A DNA stretch of 64,000 nt from Serratia sp. DD3 (GTDB lineage: Bacteria; Pseudomonadota; Gammaproteobacteria; Enterobacterales; Enterobacteriaceae), in contig NZ_AYKS02000074.1 in the NCBI RefSeq assembly GCF_000496755.2, positions 1 to 64,000 on the forward strand, written 5' to 3'. This document shows, in pieces, positions 16,980-25,640 of this stretch. Below the pieces are notes generated by a model. That model ran no database searches, had not been told where the DNA came from, and worked only from the letters and a program-made list of their open reading frames with translations. Each line of letters starts with the position of its first letter. The stretch's first letter is position 1. The position numbers and the translations under genes are program-made.

Positions 16980-17834
16980 ATGACGCTATTTACGCTATTA
17001 CTGGTTTTGGCGTGGGAACGTCTATTTAAACAGGGTGAGCACTGGCAATTGGATCACTATCTTGACGTAGTGTTTCAGCGTCAGCATCGTTTCTCCTTGT
17101 TGCGGACGCTGGTGATGACCTTGGCCTGGATGGCTTTAGTATGGGCTATCTTATGGCTGTTACGGGGCCTGCTGTTTGGCGTCGTTTCATTACTGTTGTG
17201 GATAGCGATTGGCCTGTTGTGTGTGGGGGCCGGGGCGATACGTCAACATTATCGAGCCTATCTGCAGGCTGCGCAGCAAGGAGATAGCCATGCCAGTGAT
17301 CAGATGGCGGAAGAGTTGTCACTGATTCATGGTTTGCCTGTGAATGGGAGCGTAGAAGAGCGCCTGCGTGAACTACAGAATGCCTTGTTATGGATTAACT
17401 ACCGTTATTATCTGGCACCGCTGTTCTGGTTTGTGGTGTGCGGGCCTTATGGGCCAATCGCCTTGGCGGGATATGCATTTCTGCGGGCTTATCAAACCTG
17501 GTTGGCCCGCCATCATTCGCCACTGGAGCGTTCTCAGGCGGGGATAGAGTCCTTACTACATTGCCTGGATTGGATCCCGGTACGTCTGGCGGGGGTGGTT
17601 TATGCCTTGTTGGGGCACGGTGAAAAGGCATTGCCTGCGTGGTTTGCTTCGTTGTGGGACCGTCACACTTCACAGTATCAAGTATTGACGCGTTTGGCGC
17701 AGTTTTCACTGGCGCGCGAACCTCATACCGATCCCGTACAGACACCGCGTGCAGCCGTGTTGTTAGCGCGCAAGGTCACACTGTTTGTGGTGGTTGTGGT
17801 GGCGTTGCTGACAATTTACGGCGCATTGCTGTGA
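16980..17834 (+). CDS. ampE: AmpE, inner-membrane protein of the amp locus
   Basis: The 284-aa protein has the same length as E. coli AmpE and begins [29 protein letters not shown], which is characteristic. Hydrophobic segments lie at about residues 45-90, 139-165 and at the C terminus ([19 protein letters not shown]). The conserved PNxxR-type and [21 protein letters not shown] regions are present. AmpE is a polytopic membrane protein of uncertain function, once proposed to sense beta-lactams. It is normally translated with ampD. Here ampD is missing, so its translation and promoter must come from the altered upstream region; the spacing before the ATG has only a GAGGATGAG-type site. Confidence 0.93.
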   Translation: MTLFTLLLVLAWERLFKQGEHWQLDHYLDVVFQRQHRFSLLRTLVMTLAWMALVWAILWLLRGLLFGVVSLLLWIAIGLLCVGAGAIRQHYRAYLQAAQQGDSHASDQMAEELSLIHGLPVNGSVEERLRELQNALLWINYRYYLAPLFWFVVCGPYGPIALAGYAFLRAYQTWLARHHSPLERSQAGIESLLHCLDWIPVRLAGVVYALLGHGEKALPAWFASLWDRHTSQYQVLTRLAQFSLAREPHTDPVQTPRAAVLLARKVTLFVVVVVALLTIYGALL

Positions 17835-17870
17835 GGATTGGCAACAAGATCTTGTCAGCATGCAGAAATG

Positions 17871-17889
17871 ACGGGCGCTATGCGCCCGT
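17871..17889. terminator. Hairpin between convergent ampE and hemL
   Basis: ACGGGCGC-TAT-GCGCCCGT is a perfect 8-bp stem in the 62-bp gap between two convergent genes. T runs are weak on both sides. It may be a shared terminator. Confidence 0.5.
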
Positions 17890-17896
17890 AAGAGGA

Positions 17897-19186
17897 TTAC
17901 AGTTTGGCGAAACAACGGCGAGCAGCATCGATGGTGCGCTGGATGTCTTCATCACTATGGGCAATAGACATAAACCCGGCTTCAAAGGCTGAGGGGGCCA
18001 GATAAACCCCTTCATCCAGCATCAGGTGGAAAAAGTGTTTAAAGCGCTCGACATCGCACTTCATCACATCCTGATAGCAGGTGACGCTTGGCGCATCGGT
18101 AAAGAACAGACCAAACATGCCCCCCACGTGATTGACAACTAATGGGATATTCTGATCTTTTGCTGCGTGCAACAGGCCTTCTGCCAACTTGGTGGTTAAT
18201 TCGGTCAGTGTCTGGTGAACACCCACTTGTGCTACCTCGTTCAGGCAGGCGAAACCAGCGGCCATAGCAATCGGGTTACCCGACAATGTACCGGCCTGAT
18301 ACACCGGCCCTGTAGGGGCTAACGCCTCCATCACCTCTCGGCGGCCACCAAAAGCACCTACTGGCATTCCCCCACCAATAATCTTGCCCAGGCAGGTCAG
18401 GTCCGGTTCCACCTCATAGTAAGCTTGCGCCCCGGCGAGTGCGACACGGAAACCAGTCATCACCTCATCAATAATCAATAGTGCACCATATTGGTCACAT
18501 AACGCGCGCAAACCGGGTAGAAACTCAGGCAACGGCGGAATACAGTTCATATTGCCAGCGACTGGTTCAACGATGATACAGGCAATCTCGGCCGGATATT
18601 GTTCAAATGCGCGACGTACAGAATCGAGGTCGTTATAGGTGCAGGTTAAGGTGTGCTTGGCAAAGTCTGCAGGTACACCTGGTGAATTGGGTTGACCCAA
18701 GGTTAACGCGCCGGATCCCGCTTTTACCAGCAGGCAGTCGGCGTGCCCATGGTAACAGCCTTCAAACTTGATGATTTTGTCACGGTGGGTATAGCCACGA
18801 GCCAGTCGGATGGCGCTCATGGTCGCTTCAGTGCCAGAGTTCACCATACGAACCATATCCATCGTTGGTACCAGATTGGTGACCAATTCCGCCATTTTGA
18901 CTTCCATTTCCGTGGGGGCACCGAAGCTCAAGCCACGTTGTGCTGCTTCGATGACGGCGTTACGGATAGCGGGATGGTTGTGGCCTAATACCATTGGCCC
19001 CCAGGAACCGACATAATCGATATAAGCTTTACCGTCGACATCAAACAGATAAGCGCCATCAGCATGTGCGATAAACAGCGGGGTACCACCTACACCGGTG
19101 AATGCACGCACTGGGGAGTTAACTCCACCTGGGATTAACTGTTGCGCCTGGGCGTACAGACTTTCGGACTTACTGTGTAGGCTCAT
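17897..19186 (-). CDS. hemL: Glutamate-1-semialdehyde 2,1-aminomutase
   Basis: The 429-aa PLP enzyme makes 5-aminolevulinate from glutamate-1-semialdehyde in tetrapyrrole synthesis. Motifs include [60 protein letters not shown] and the PLP lysine in [14 protein letters not shown] use the ATG at 19186, with AGGAG upstream; a TTG two codons earlier is unlikely. It follows ampE convergently. In E. coli hemL is elsewhere relative to ampE, so this junction reflects a rearrangement. The hemL-clcA-erpA order is otherwise preserved, except that clcA is almost gone. Confidence 0.97.
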   Translation of the reverse strand: MSLHSKSESLYAQAQQLIPGGVNSPVRAFTGVGGTPLFIAHADGAYLFDVDGKAYIDYVGSWGPMVLGHNHPAIRNAVIEAAQRGLSFGAPTEMEVKMAELVTNLVPTMDMVRMVNSGTEATMSAIRLARGYTHRDKIIKFEGCYHGHADCLLVKAGSGALTLGQPNSPGVPADFAKHTLTCTYNDLDSVRRAFEQYPAEIACIIVEPVAGNMNCIPPLPEFLPGLRALCDQYGALLIIDEVMTGFRVALAGAQAYYEVEPDLTCLGKIIGGGMPVGAFGGRREVMEALAPTGPVYQAGTLSGNPIAMAAGFACLNEVAQVGVHQTLTELTTKLAEGLLHAAKDQNIPLVVNHVGGMFGLFFTDAPSVTCYQDVMKCDVERFKHFFHLMLDEGVYLAPSAFEAGFMSIAHSDEDIQRTIDAARRCFAKL

Positions 19187-19295
19187 AAACAACTTGCTCC
19201 TGAGTTTATATTTGGATGATTTGACCCGGTTATTGTATAGAATAGTTGGCTTAGGTATGGGTACTATTTTTCACATCGATAATGAATAACTCATT

Positions 19296-19535
19296 ATGTC
19301 TGAATTTCCGCTGCAATCTCCAGTAACAACGAAACCACGTTTGAGACGTTGTGACAAAGTTCGCCTGTTTATGCGTCAGGATAAAATCCCTGTTCTTATC
19401 ATGGTGGCAAGGGCGGAGGACGATAGTTGGGGGAAACAGCGAGATAGAATGCGACAAATTAGTGAATACTTGAATGCAACACTCAGGTATTATACTCAGG
19501 TTTATCGAGTTGTAGCCGACAACCTTGACGCTTGA
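19296..19535 (+). pseudogene. clcA: Remnant of clcA (chloride/proton antiporter), 5' end only
   Basis: The frame begins with about 37 codons whose product (RLRRCDKVRLFMRQDKIPVLIMV) resembles the N terminus of ClcA ([23 protein letters not shown]). It then changes into unrelated sequence and ends after 79 codons. ClcA is about 470 aa with many transmembrane helices, none of which is present. It lies between hemL and erpA, as clcA does in E. coli. The simplest reading is an internal deletion of about 1.3 kb that left only the start. The rest of the frame is not recognised. Confidence 0.55.
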
Positions 19536-19618
19536 ATGGCGACAGGTAGCGATAATTGAAGATATTGATCAGGTATCCTTGGCATCCCTGATGCAGAACA
19601 TGGTTGGGAGTAAAGAGT

Positions 19619-19963
19619 ATGAGCGATGAAGCAGCACTGCCCCTGAAATTTACTGAGGCAGCAGCAAATAAGGTAAAAGACCTGATTGCTGATGAAGAGA
19701 ATCCAAACCTTAAGTTGCGGGTTTACATTACCGGTGGTGGTTGCAGTGGATTCCAGTATGGTTTCACCTTTGACGATAAGGTCAATGAAGGGGATGCCAC
19801 GATTGAAATGCAAGGGGTTGAGTTGGTGGTTGACCCGATGAGTCTGCAATATCTGGTGGGTGGGGCAGTGGATTATACCGAGGGGCTGGAAGGTTCCCGC
19901 TTTGTCGTGGTTAATCCCAATGCTAAAACCACTTGTGGTTGTGGCTCCTCATTCAGTATTTGA
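19619..19963 (+). CDS. erpA: Iron-sulfur cluster insertion protein ErpA
   Basis: The 114-aa A-type carrier delivers iron-sulfur clusters to target enzymes such as IspG. The three conserved cysteines are C42 ([11 protein letters not shown]) and C106 and C108 (CGCGSSFSI). I start it at the ATG at 19619, giving the same length as E. coli ErpA; the longer frame adds five codons without a better ribosome site. It stands as a single gene, convergent with yadS. Confidence 0.96.
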   Translation: MSDEAALPLKFTEAAANKVKDLIADEENPNLKLRVYITGGGCSGFQYGFTFDDKVNEGDATIEMQGVELVVDPMSLQYLVGGAVDYTEGLEGSRFVVVNPNAKTTCGCGSSFSI

Positions 19964-20033
19964 TGTTATGTTTGCTCTACAACACAACCCGAATGCTGGG
20001 GTTACGGTGGCGCCCCAGGGGTTTGCCCCCAGG

Positions 20034-20074
20034 TTCATTCAAGTTGCAGGCAACGATTTCGCAGCTTGAATGAA
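20034..20074. repeat. ERIC-like short palindrome between erpA and yadS
   Basis: The 14-bp arms TTCATTCAAGTTGC and GCAGCTTGAATGAA pair with one mismatch around a 13-base loop. The arms resemble the terminal sequence of ERIC elements elsewhere in this window (TTCAAGCTGCAG, CTTGAATGAA). It lies between convergent genes and may serve as a bidirectional terminator. Confidence 0.6.
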
Positions 20075-20140
20075 CACCGGTAGGCCATCTATGGGGGCGT
20101 TCGCAGACCAAGAGGTAACTGCAGGACTATTGTTCGATAA

Positions 20141-20767
20141 CTACTGTTCGAGAACAAATGCCGGTAATTTCAAATGCCAACGAATTGCTGCCAGGCGGAT
20201 CCCCAGAGTAATCACCATACCTAGCATCATCGCCTGTTGCAGCGAGATACCAAGGATATAGAACGTGGCGGCGTGCACTGTTCCGCCAATAATACAGGCG
20301 GTGGCATAGACTTCTGTACGCAGGATCATTGGAATTTCACGTGCCAGCACATCGCGGATGATACCGCCACCAACGCCAGTGATAACGCCCATGCAGACAG
20401 CCACTAATGGCCCACTACCCGCATCGAAGGCTTTATTGACGCCAATGCCGACAAACACGGCCAGGCCGATGGCGTCCAGTACTGGCAGGATCCACTTAGG
20501 TAATCGGCGTGGCTGACGTACCAGTAGTAGCGTCAACACACAGGTGAGCATGGCCACTATCAGATCGGTAGGATCTTTTACCCAGAACACCGGGCCATTA
20601 GCTAATGCCATATCACGGATTGTTCCGCCGCCGATGGCCGTTACCACCCCCAGCACCAACACGCCAAAAGGATCCATCCGCAGCTTACCGGCCAGTAATA
20701 CTCCCGAGATAGCGAACACCGCAGTGCCAAGAATATCTAACCATAACATCAGGTTATACCCTATCAT
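20141..20767 (-). CDS. yadS: TRIC-family inner-membrane cation channel YadS
   Basis: The 208-aa protein is nearly all hydrophobic, with about seven transmembrane helices. It carries the two repeated UPF0126/TRIC signatures GVVTAIGGGTIRDMAL and GVITGVGGGIIRDVLAREIP. It closely matches E. coli YadS. Its ATG overlaps the btuF stop by one base (TGATG), so translation is coupled. Bacterial TRIC homologues act as potassium-permeable trimeric channels; the physiological role in enterobacteria is unclear. Confidence 0.93.
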   Translation of the reverse strand: MIGYNLMLWLDILGTAVFAISGVLLAGKLRMDPFGVLVLGVVTAIGGGTIRDMALANGPVFWVKDPTDLIVAMLTCVLTLLLVRQPRRLPKWILPVLDAIGLAVFVGIGVNKAFDAGSGPLVAVCMGVITGVGGGIIRDVLAREIPMILRTEVYATACIIGGTVHAATFYILGISLQQAMMLGMVITLGIRLAAIRWHLKLPAFVLEQ

Positions 20768-21573
20768 CAGTGAATCTCCGCCAATTGACTACATAACGAT
20801 TGCGCCGCCAATACGATGCGTGGTCCGGCGCGGCTAAACCAATCTTCATCTAACGCGATAACCGGCACGGCCAATTGTGGGGCCCAAAAAGCTTTCACAT
20901 TGGCGATTTGCTGTGGGCTACCGCTAATGACGATGGCTTGTGGTTTTCTCACCAGTACCTGCTCACGGCTGATTTGTGGCCAAGGGACTCGGCTATCTGC
21001 AAAGATATTCTCTGCACCACATAAAGAGAGCACCTGACTTTGCAGTGTAGCCGCAGAACTGGTGAACAATGGCTGGGTACCGAATTGCAACAACACCCGA
21101 GGGGAAGGATTATTGGCATAGCGGGCTTTCAGTTCTGCGACTTGCTGGCGGATTGCTTGTGCTGCTTGATGGGCCAGCTGTGGATGAGGGCTGTACTGGG
21201 CCAGGGCATCCAGCGAGTGAGCGATGTCATCAATATTTTTTGCATCTGCATAGAAAATAGGGATGCCGAAAGCGGCGAATTGATCCAGTACCCGCTGGGG
21301 AGTACTGCCACGCCATGCCAGGATCAAGTCCGGCTTTAACGCCAACACCCGTTCGACATTGACCCCTTGCCAAGAAGCTACCTGTTCCAGTTTTTGGGCT
21401 TCTGGGGGGTAATCGGAATAGGCACTGACAGCCAGCAAGGTATCACCCATGCCCGCCGCATAAGCGAGTTCAGTGGTGCTGGGTGCCAGGCTGATAACAC
21501 GCTGAGCAGCATGAATGGGTAGCACTGCCCAGCAAACCAGCCAGCATAACAGGATGGAGAAACGCGCTTTCAC
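20767..21573 (-). CDS. btuF: Vitamin B12 periplasmic binding protein BtuF
   Basis: The 268-aa protein has an N-terminal signal segment ([19 protein letters not shown]) and a class III periplasmic binding fold. It delivers cobalamin to the BtuCD ABC transporter. Family motifs are [61 protein letters not shown] and [10 protein letters not shown] place the start at the GTG at 21573, one base after the mtn stop. The longer frame overlaps mtn by 35 bp and would put a hydrophilic stretch before the signal. It is cotranscribed with mtn and yadS, as in E. coli. Confidence 0.92.
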   Translation of the reverse strand: MKARFSILLCWLVCWAVLPIHAAQRVISLAPSTTELAYAAGMGDTLLAVSAYSDYPPEAQKLEQVASWQGVNVERVLALKPDLILAWRGSTPQRVLDQFAAFGIPIFYADAKNIDDIAHSLDALAQYSPHPQLAHQAAQAIRQQVAELKARYANNPSPRVLLQFGTQPLFTSSAATLQSQVLSLCGAENIFADSRVPWPQISREQVLVRKPQAIVISGSPQQIANVKAFWAPQLAVPVIALDEDWFSRAGPRIVLAAQSLCSQLAEIH

Positions 21574-21574
21574 A

Positions 21575-22276
21575 TTAATCACGTTTGCCCAGCGTTTGCA
21601 GCATGGCATTGACGATCAGCGAAGACTGTTTGGCTGCTACCAGCAGGAATTCGTCGAAGCTGATATGTGACTGCTGGTCAGCAACATCAGAAATAGCACG
21701 AACTACGACAAACGGTGTTGAGAACAAGTGGCAGACATGGGCAATAGCCGCTGCCTCCATCTCAACAGCGGCAACAGTTGGGAAATGGGCACGGATCCGC
21801 GCCAAGGGTTCGGCTCCGTTAATGAAAGCATCACCACTGCAAATCAAACCCCGCACGGCATGCAGATCGAGTTGTTCGATGCAGCTTTCAGCCAGGGCGA
21901 TCAACGCCTCGTTGGCAATAAACGCCGCAGGGCAACAGGCCATTTGACCGGGTTGATAACCAAAGGCAGTCACATCGACATCGTGATAGCGTACCTCTTC
22001 AGAGACTACGATATCGCCCACGTTCAGAGTAGGGGCCAGGCCACCGGCGGAACCGGTATTGATGACGACGTCAGGTTTGCAGTGTTCCAGCAGTAAAGTG
22101 GTCCCCAATGCTGCAGCGACTTTACCAATGCCGGACTTGAGCAACGCCACGTCAACACCATTGATTTGACCGGTATAGATTTCACAACCTGCACGTTGAA
22201 TCGTCTGGCGGTTAACAATCTGCTCGCGCAGTAATGCCACTTCTTGCTCCATTGCACCGATAATGCCTACTTTCAT
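21575..22276 (-). CDS. mtn: 5'-methylthioadenosine/S-adenosylhomocysteine nucleosidase
   Basis: The 233-aa enzyme cleaves adenine from methylthioadenosine, S-adenosylhomocysteine and 5'-deoxyadenosine. It recycles methionine and feeds autoinducer-2 synthesis through LuxS. Motifs are [64 protein letters not shown] and [19 protein letters not shown]; the last contains the catalytic aspartate. I use the ATG at 22276 rather than the preceding GTG. It heads the mtn-btuF-yadS operon and diverges from dgt. Confidence 0.97.
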   Translation of the reverse strand: MKVGIIGAMEQEVALLREQIVNRQTIQRAGCEIYTGQINGVDVALLKSGIGKVAAALGTTLLLEHCKPDVVINTGSAGGLAPTLNVGDIVVSEEVRYHDVDVTAFGYQPGQMACCPAAFIANEALIALAESCIEQLDLHAVRGLICSGDAFINGAEPLARIRAHFPTVAAVEMEAAAIAHVCHLFSTPFVVVRAISDVADQQSHISFDEFLLVAAKQSSLIVNAMLQTLGKRD

Positions 22277-22414
22277 CACTCACTCTCACTGATAGGGTAT
22301 GGAAATTGTGCCATAGTTTATCATGGCTCGCAGCGAGAGATAATCGGCAATAACGTTGCATCTGCAGCGGGGAATTGTTATCACAGTAGGAATGTGCAAC
22401 GGTAGGGGAAACAG

Positions 22415-23932
22415 ATGTCGGTGATCGATTTTAAACAGAAGATCAGCTTTCAACGGCCATTCAGCAAACGAATTGAAGCCGAAGAGGAGTATGATATTGT
22501 CCGACAGTTTGAGAGCGATCGCGGGCGTATTGTTAACTCGGCAGCGATCCGTCGTTTGCAGCAGAAAACCCAAGTATTTCCATTGGAGCGTAATGCAGCA
22601 GTGCGTAGTCGTCTCACGCACTCAATGGAGGTTCAACAGGTCGGGCGGCATATTGCCAAAGAGATCCTGAACCGCTTCAAGCAGGAGCAGCGTATTGATA
22701 CGTTGGGCCTGAGTAAGTTACTTGATCCTTTTGAAAGTATTGTCGAGATGGCGTGTCTGATGCATGACATCGGCAACCCTCCCTTTGGTCATTTCGGTGA
22801 ATCGGCGATTAAAGACTGGTTCCACCAGCGTCTCGATCCGGCTAATTGCGGTAGTGAGCCAAGTAGCCATGACCGCTGCCAAGTTGACATCTTGCGTCTG
22901 CGTGCCGGGGAGAGCGACCTGAACCGCTTGCGCAGCCGTATTCGTCAAGACCTCAGCCATTTTGAAGGGAATGCGCAGGCAATTCGCTTGGTGCATACAC
23001 TGCTGAAACTGAATTTGACCTATGCCCAAGTGGGCTGCATTTTAAAATATACTCGCCCCGCCTATTGGTCAGATGAAATTCCGGCCAGTCACCATTATCT
23101 GATGAAAAAACCGGGTTTTTATCTGGCGGAAGAGAGCTTTGTCGAACGCTTGCGGCGTGAATTGAATATGGGCGAATTTGATCGTTTCCCACTGACCTAT
23201 ATTATGGAGGCCGCTGATGATATTTCTTATTGTGTGGCCGACTTGGAAGATGCTGTTGAGAAAAAAATATTTACCGTTGAGCAGCTTTATCAACATTTAG
23301 TGAAAGAGTGGGGAGATATTACGCCTGGGGACCTGTTTGATAAAACCGTTGCTAGCGCGTTTGGAAAAATTGAATCTAGTGGCGCACGTCGCAGTTCGGA
23401 AGACCAGTTTTTCATGTACCTACGGGTATTTACCGTGGCCAGGTTAGTTCCCCACGCGGCACAGCGTTTTATTGATAATCTGGATGCGGTATATCATGGC
23501 CGATTTAACGGTGCGCTGTTAGAGGATGACAGTCCAGCCTGTAAATTGCTTCAGGTTTTTAAAAACGTCGCATTTAAGAAGGTGTTCAATCACCCAGAGG
23601 TGGAGCAGCTCGAGTTACAGGGGTATCGGGTAATCAATGGATTACTGGATATTTACAGTCCATTGTTGGCGATGTCCCAAGCGGATTTTAGTCAGTTGGT
23701 ACGCGAAGATAGCCATCGCGCATTCCCTATTGAAACGCGGTTATATCATAAGCTATCTACCAAGCATCGATTAGCCTACGTGGAGGCAGTTAGCGGTTTA
23801 CAGCATCTTTCCGCCGAGCAATTGACAGTGAGAGAATATTATTATCGAGCACGTTTATTACAGGATTATATTAGTGGTATGACTGATCTGTATGCCTATG
23901 ATGAATATCGTCGTTTAATGGCTGCTGAGTAA
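22415..23932 (+). CDS. dgt: Deoxyguanosinetriphosphate triphosphohydrolase
   Basis: The 505-aa enzyme hydrolyses dGTP to deoxyguanosine and tripolyphosphate, and has the same length as E. coli Dgt. It is an HD-domain protein: [15 protein letters not shown] carries the first histidine, [16 protein letters not shown] the HD pair and substrate residues, and [19 protein letters not shown] a later metal ligand. Dgt affects the dNTP pool and restricts some phage infections. It diverges from mtn and is followed by degP, as in E. coli. Confidence 0.96.
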   Translation: MSVIDFKQKISFQRPFSKRIEAEEEYDIVRQFESDRGRIVNSAAIRRLQQKTQVFPLERNAAVRSRLTHSMEVQQVGRHIAKEILNRFKQEQRIDTLGLSKLLDPFESIVEMACLMHDIGNPPFGHFGESAIKDWFHQRLDPANCGSEPSSHDRCQVDILRLRAGESDLNRLRSRIRQDLSHFEGNAQAIRLVHTLLKLNLTYAQVGCILKYTRPAYWSDEIPASHHYLMKKPGFYLAEESFVERLRRELNMGEFDRFPLTYIMEAADDISYCVADLEDAVEKKIFTVEQLYQHLVKEWGDITPGDLFDKTVASAFGKIESSGARRSSEDQFFMYLRVFTVARLVPHAAQRFIDNLDAVYHGRFNGALLEDDSPACKLLQVFKNVAFKKVFNHPEVEQLELQGYRVINGLLDIYSPLLAMSQADFSQLVREDSHRAFPIETRLYHKLSTKHRLAYVEAVSGLQHLSAEQLTVREYYYRARLLQDYISGMTDLYAYDEYRRLMAAE

Positions 23933-23990
23933 TATTTCGAGTTTTGTAAAGACGGAGAATATTTGTTTACTATTGGCTGATGACGGTATT

Positions 23991-24018
23991 GGAACTTCGG
24001 CTTATTTACAGGCTCTTA
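23991..24018 (+). promoter_or_regulatory. Candidate sigma-E promoter of degP
   Basis: GGAACTT, then a 16-base spacer, then TCTTA matches the sigma-E pattern (GGAACTT, about 16 bases, TCTGA/TCAAA). It lies 53 to 80 bp upstream of the degP ATG. E. coli degP has an equivalent sigma-E promoter. A GTAAA motif near 23946 could belong to a CpxR box, but it is incomplete. Confidence 0.65.
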
Positions 24019-24070
24019 CTAAGCATCCAGACCACCGTATTTAATTAAACGACTTTTAAGAGATATACAG

Positions 24071-25528
24071 ATGAAAAAGACAGCATTGGTTTTAAGCGCC
24101 TTGGCTTTCAGTGTGGGTATGGCTTTAGGGCCAGTGGTGACCAGCGCGACTGCAGCAGAAAGTGCTGCTGCATCTACTGCTACTGCCCAGCAATTACCCA
24201 GTTTAGCCCCCATGTTGGAAAAAGTGATGCCTTCTGTGGTGAGCATCAATGTTGAAGGCAGCACCACGGTGAATAGACAGAGAATGCCTCAACAGTTCCA
24301 GCAATTCTTTGGTGATAATTCGCCATTCTGCCAAGAGGGCTCACCTTTCCAAGCATCACCCATGTGCCAAGGGGCGGCTGGTCAAGGGGGGCAGGGCGGA
24401 GCTGCTGATCAAGGTATCAAAGAACCCTTCAAGTCTCTCGGTTCTGGCGTCATTATTGATGCCGCTAAAGGTTATGTGGTGACCAACAACCATGTGGTAG
24501 ACAATGCCACTAAAATTCAGGTGCAGTTGAGTGATGGCCGTCGCTTCGAAGCTAAAGTGATTGGTAAGGATCCTCGTTCAGATATCGCGCTGATCCAATT
24601 GAAAGAGGCCAAAAATCTGACCGCCATCAAGATGGCAGATTCTGAGCAATTGCGTGTGGGTGACTATACCGTCGCGATTGGTAATCCTTATGGCTTGGGG
24701 GAAACCGCAACCTCTGGGATAGTGTCAGCTCTGGGGCGTAGTGGTTTGAATATCGAAAATTACGAGAACTTTATCCAGACCGATGCGGCAATCAACCGGG
24801 GTAACTCCGGTGGGGCACTGGTGAATCTGAATGGCGAACTGATCGGGATCAATACCGCGATCCTGGCGCCGGATGGCGGTAATATCGGTATCGGTTTTGC
24901 TATTCCCAGCAATATGGTGAAAAACCTGACGGCGCAAATGGTGGAATACGGCCAGGTGAAACGCGGTGAGCTAGGTATTATGGGCACTGAACTGAACTCC
25001 GATCTGGCTCAGGCGATGAAAGTGGATGCTCAGCGCGGTGCATTTATCAGCCAGGTAGTGCCAAAGTCTTCTGCTGATAAAGCGGGCGTTAAAGCCGGTG
25101 ACGTTATTGTCAGCATGAATGGTAAAGCCATTTCCAGCTTTGCTTCATTCCGAGCTGAGATTGGTAGCCTGCCAATTGGCACCAAGATGTCCTTAGGCCT
25201 TATCCGTGACGGTAAACCACTGAATATCGAGTTGACGCTGGAGCAGGGGAGTCATTCACAAGTTGATTCCAGTAATATTTATACCGGTATCGAAGGCGCG
25301 GAATTAAGTAACAATTCTGGCAAAGAAAAAGGGGTGAAAGTAGACAATGTAAAAGCTGGCAGTGCTGCAGCACGCATTGGCCTGAAAAAAGGTGACCTGA
25401 TCCTCGGGGTAAACCAACAAGCCGTTGAAAACCTGGGTGAGCTGCGCAAAATTATCGACAGCAAACCTTCGGTATTGGCGCTGAACATCCAACGTGGTGA
25501 CACGAAGCTGTATTTGTTGATGCAATAA
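24071..25528 (+). CDS. degP: Periplasmic serine protease/chaperone DegP (HtrA)
   Basis: The 485-aa precursor has a signal peptide ending around residue 29 (TSATAAES). The protease domain carries the triad H141 (TNNHVVDN), D171 (DPRSDIAL) and S246 (INRGNSGGAL). Two PDZ domains follow, beginning around GELGIMGTEL and SSNIYTGIEGAEL. A LA-loop segment rich in Q and G with two cysteines (about residues 76-116) is typical. It degrades or refolds misfolded envelope proteins. A sigma-E promoter and a strong terminator bracket it as a single gene. A tandem duplication lies at its very end. Confidence 0.97.
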   Translation: MKKTALVLSALAFSVGMALGPVVTSATAAESAAASTATAQQLPSLAPMLEKVMPSVVSINVEGSTTVNRQRMPQQFQQFFGDNSPFCQEGSPFQASPMCQGAAGQGGQGGAADQGIKEPFKSLGSGVIIDAAKGYVVTNNHVVDNATKIQVQLSDGRRFEAKVIGKDPRSDIALIQLKEAKNLTAIKMADSEQLRVGDYTVAIGNPYGLGETATSGIVSALGRSGLNIENYENFIQTDAAINRGNSGGALVNLNGELIGINTAILAPDGGNIGIGFAIPSNMVKNLTAQMVEYGQVKRGELGIMGTELNSDLAQAMKVDAQRGAFISQVVPKSSADKAGVKAGDVIVSMNGKAISSFASFRAEIGSLPIGTKMSLGLIRDGKPLNIELTLEQGSHSQVDSSNIYTGIEGAELSNNSGKEKGVKVDNVKAGSAAARIGLKKGDLILGVNQQAVENLGELRKIIDSKPSVLALNIQRGDTKLYLLMQ

Positions 25529-25549
25529 AGTATTTGTTGATGCAGTAAG
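25510..25549. repeat. 20-bp tandem duplication across the degP stop codon
   Basis: Two 20-bp units (25510-25529 and 25530-25549) differ at one position; both read GTATTTGTTGATGCA then TAA in register. The first contains the degP stop, and the second repeats the last codons and stop after it. This looks like a recent slippage duplication. Confidence 0.8.
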
Positions 25550-25566
25550 ATTTTCTGTTCTATACC

Positions 25567-25600
25567 CCAGCCACTGGTTTTCCCCAGTGGCTGGTTTTTT
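25567..25600 (+). terminator. Rho-independent terminator of degP
   Basis: The perfect 11-bp stem CCAGCCACTGG/CCAGTGGCTGG has a TTTTCC loop and is followed by six T. Confidence 0.9.
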
Positions 25601-25640
25601 GCATCATGACCCCAGTTTTTGCATCATGACCCCAGTTGGA
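25601..25640. repeat. 20-bp tandem duplication at the barA 3' end
   Basis: Two 20-bp units, GCATCATGACCCCAGTT plus 3 bases, are adjacent (25601-25620 and 25621-25640). The second overlaps the barA stop codon and the first duplicates it downstream. It is 70 bp from the degP-end duplication, with the same period. Confidence 0.8.
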
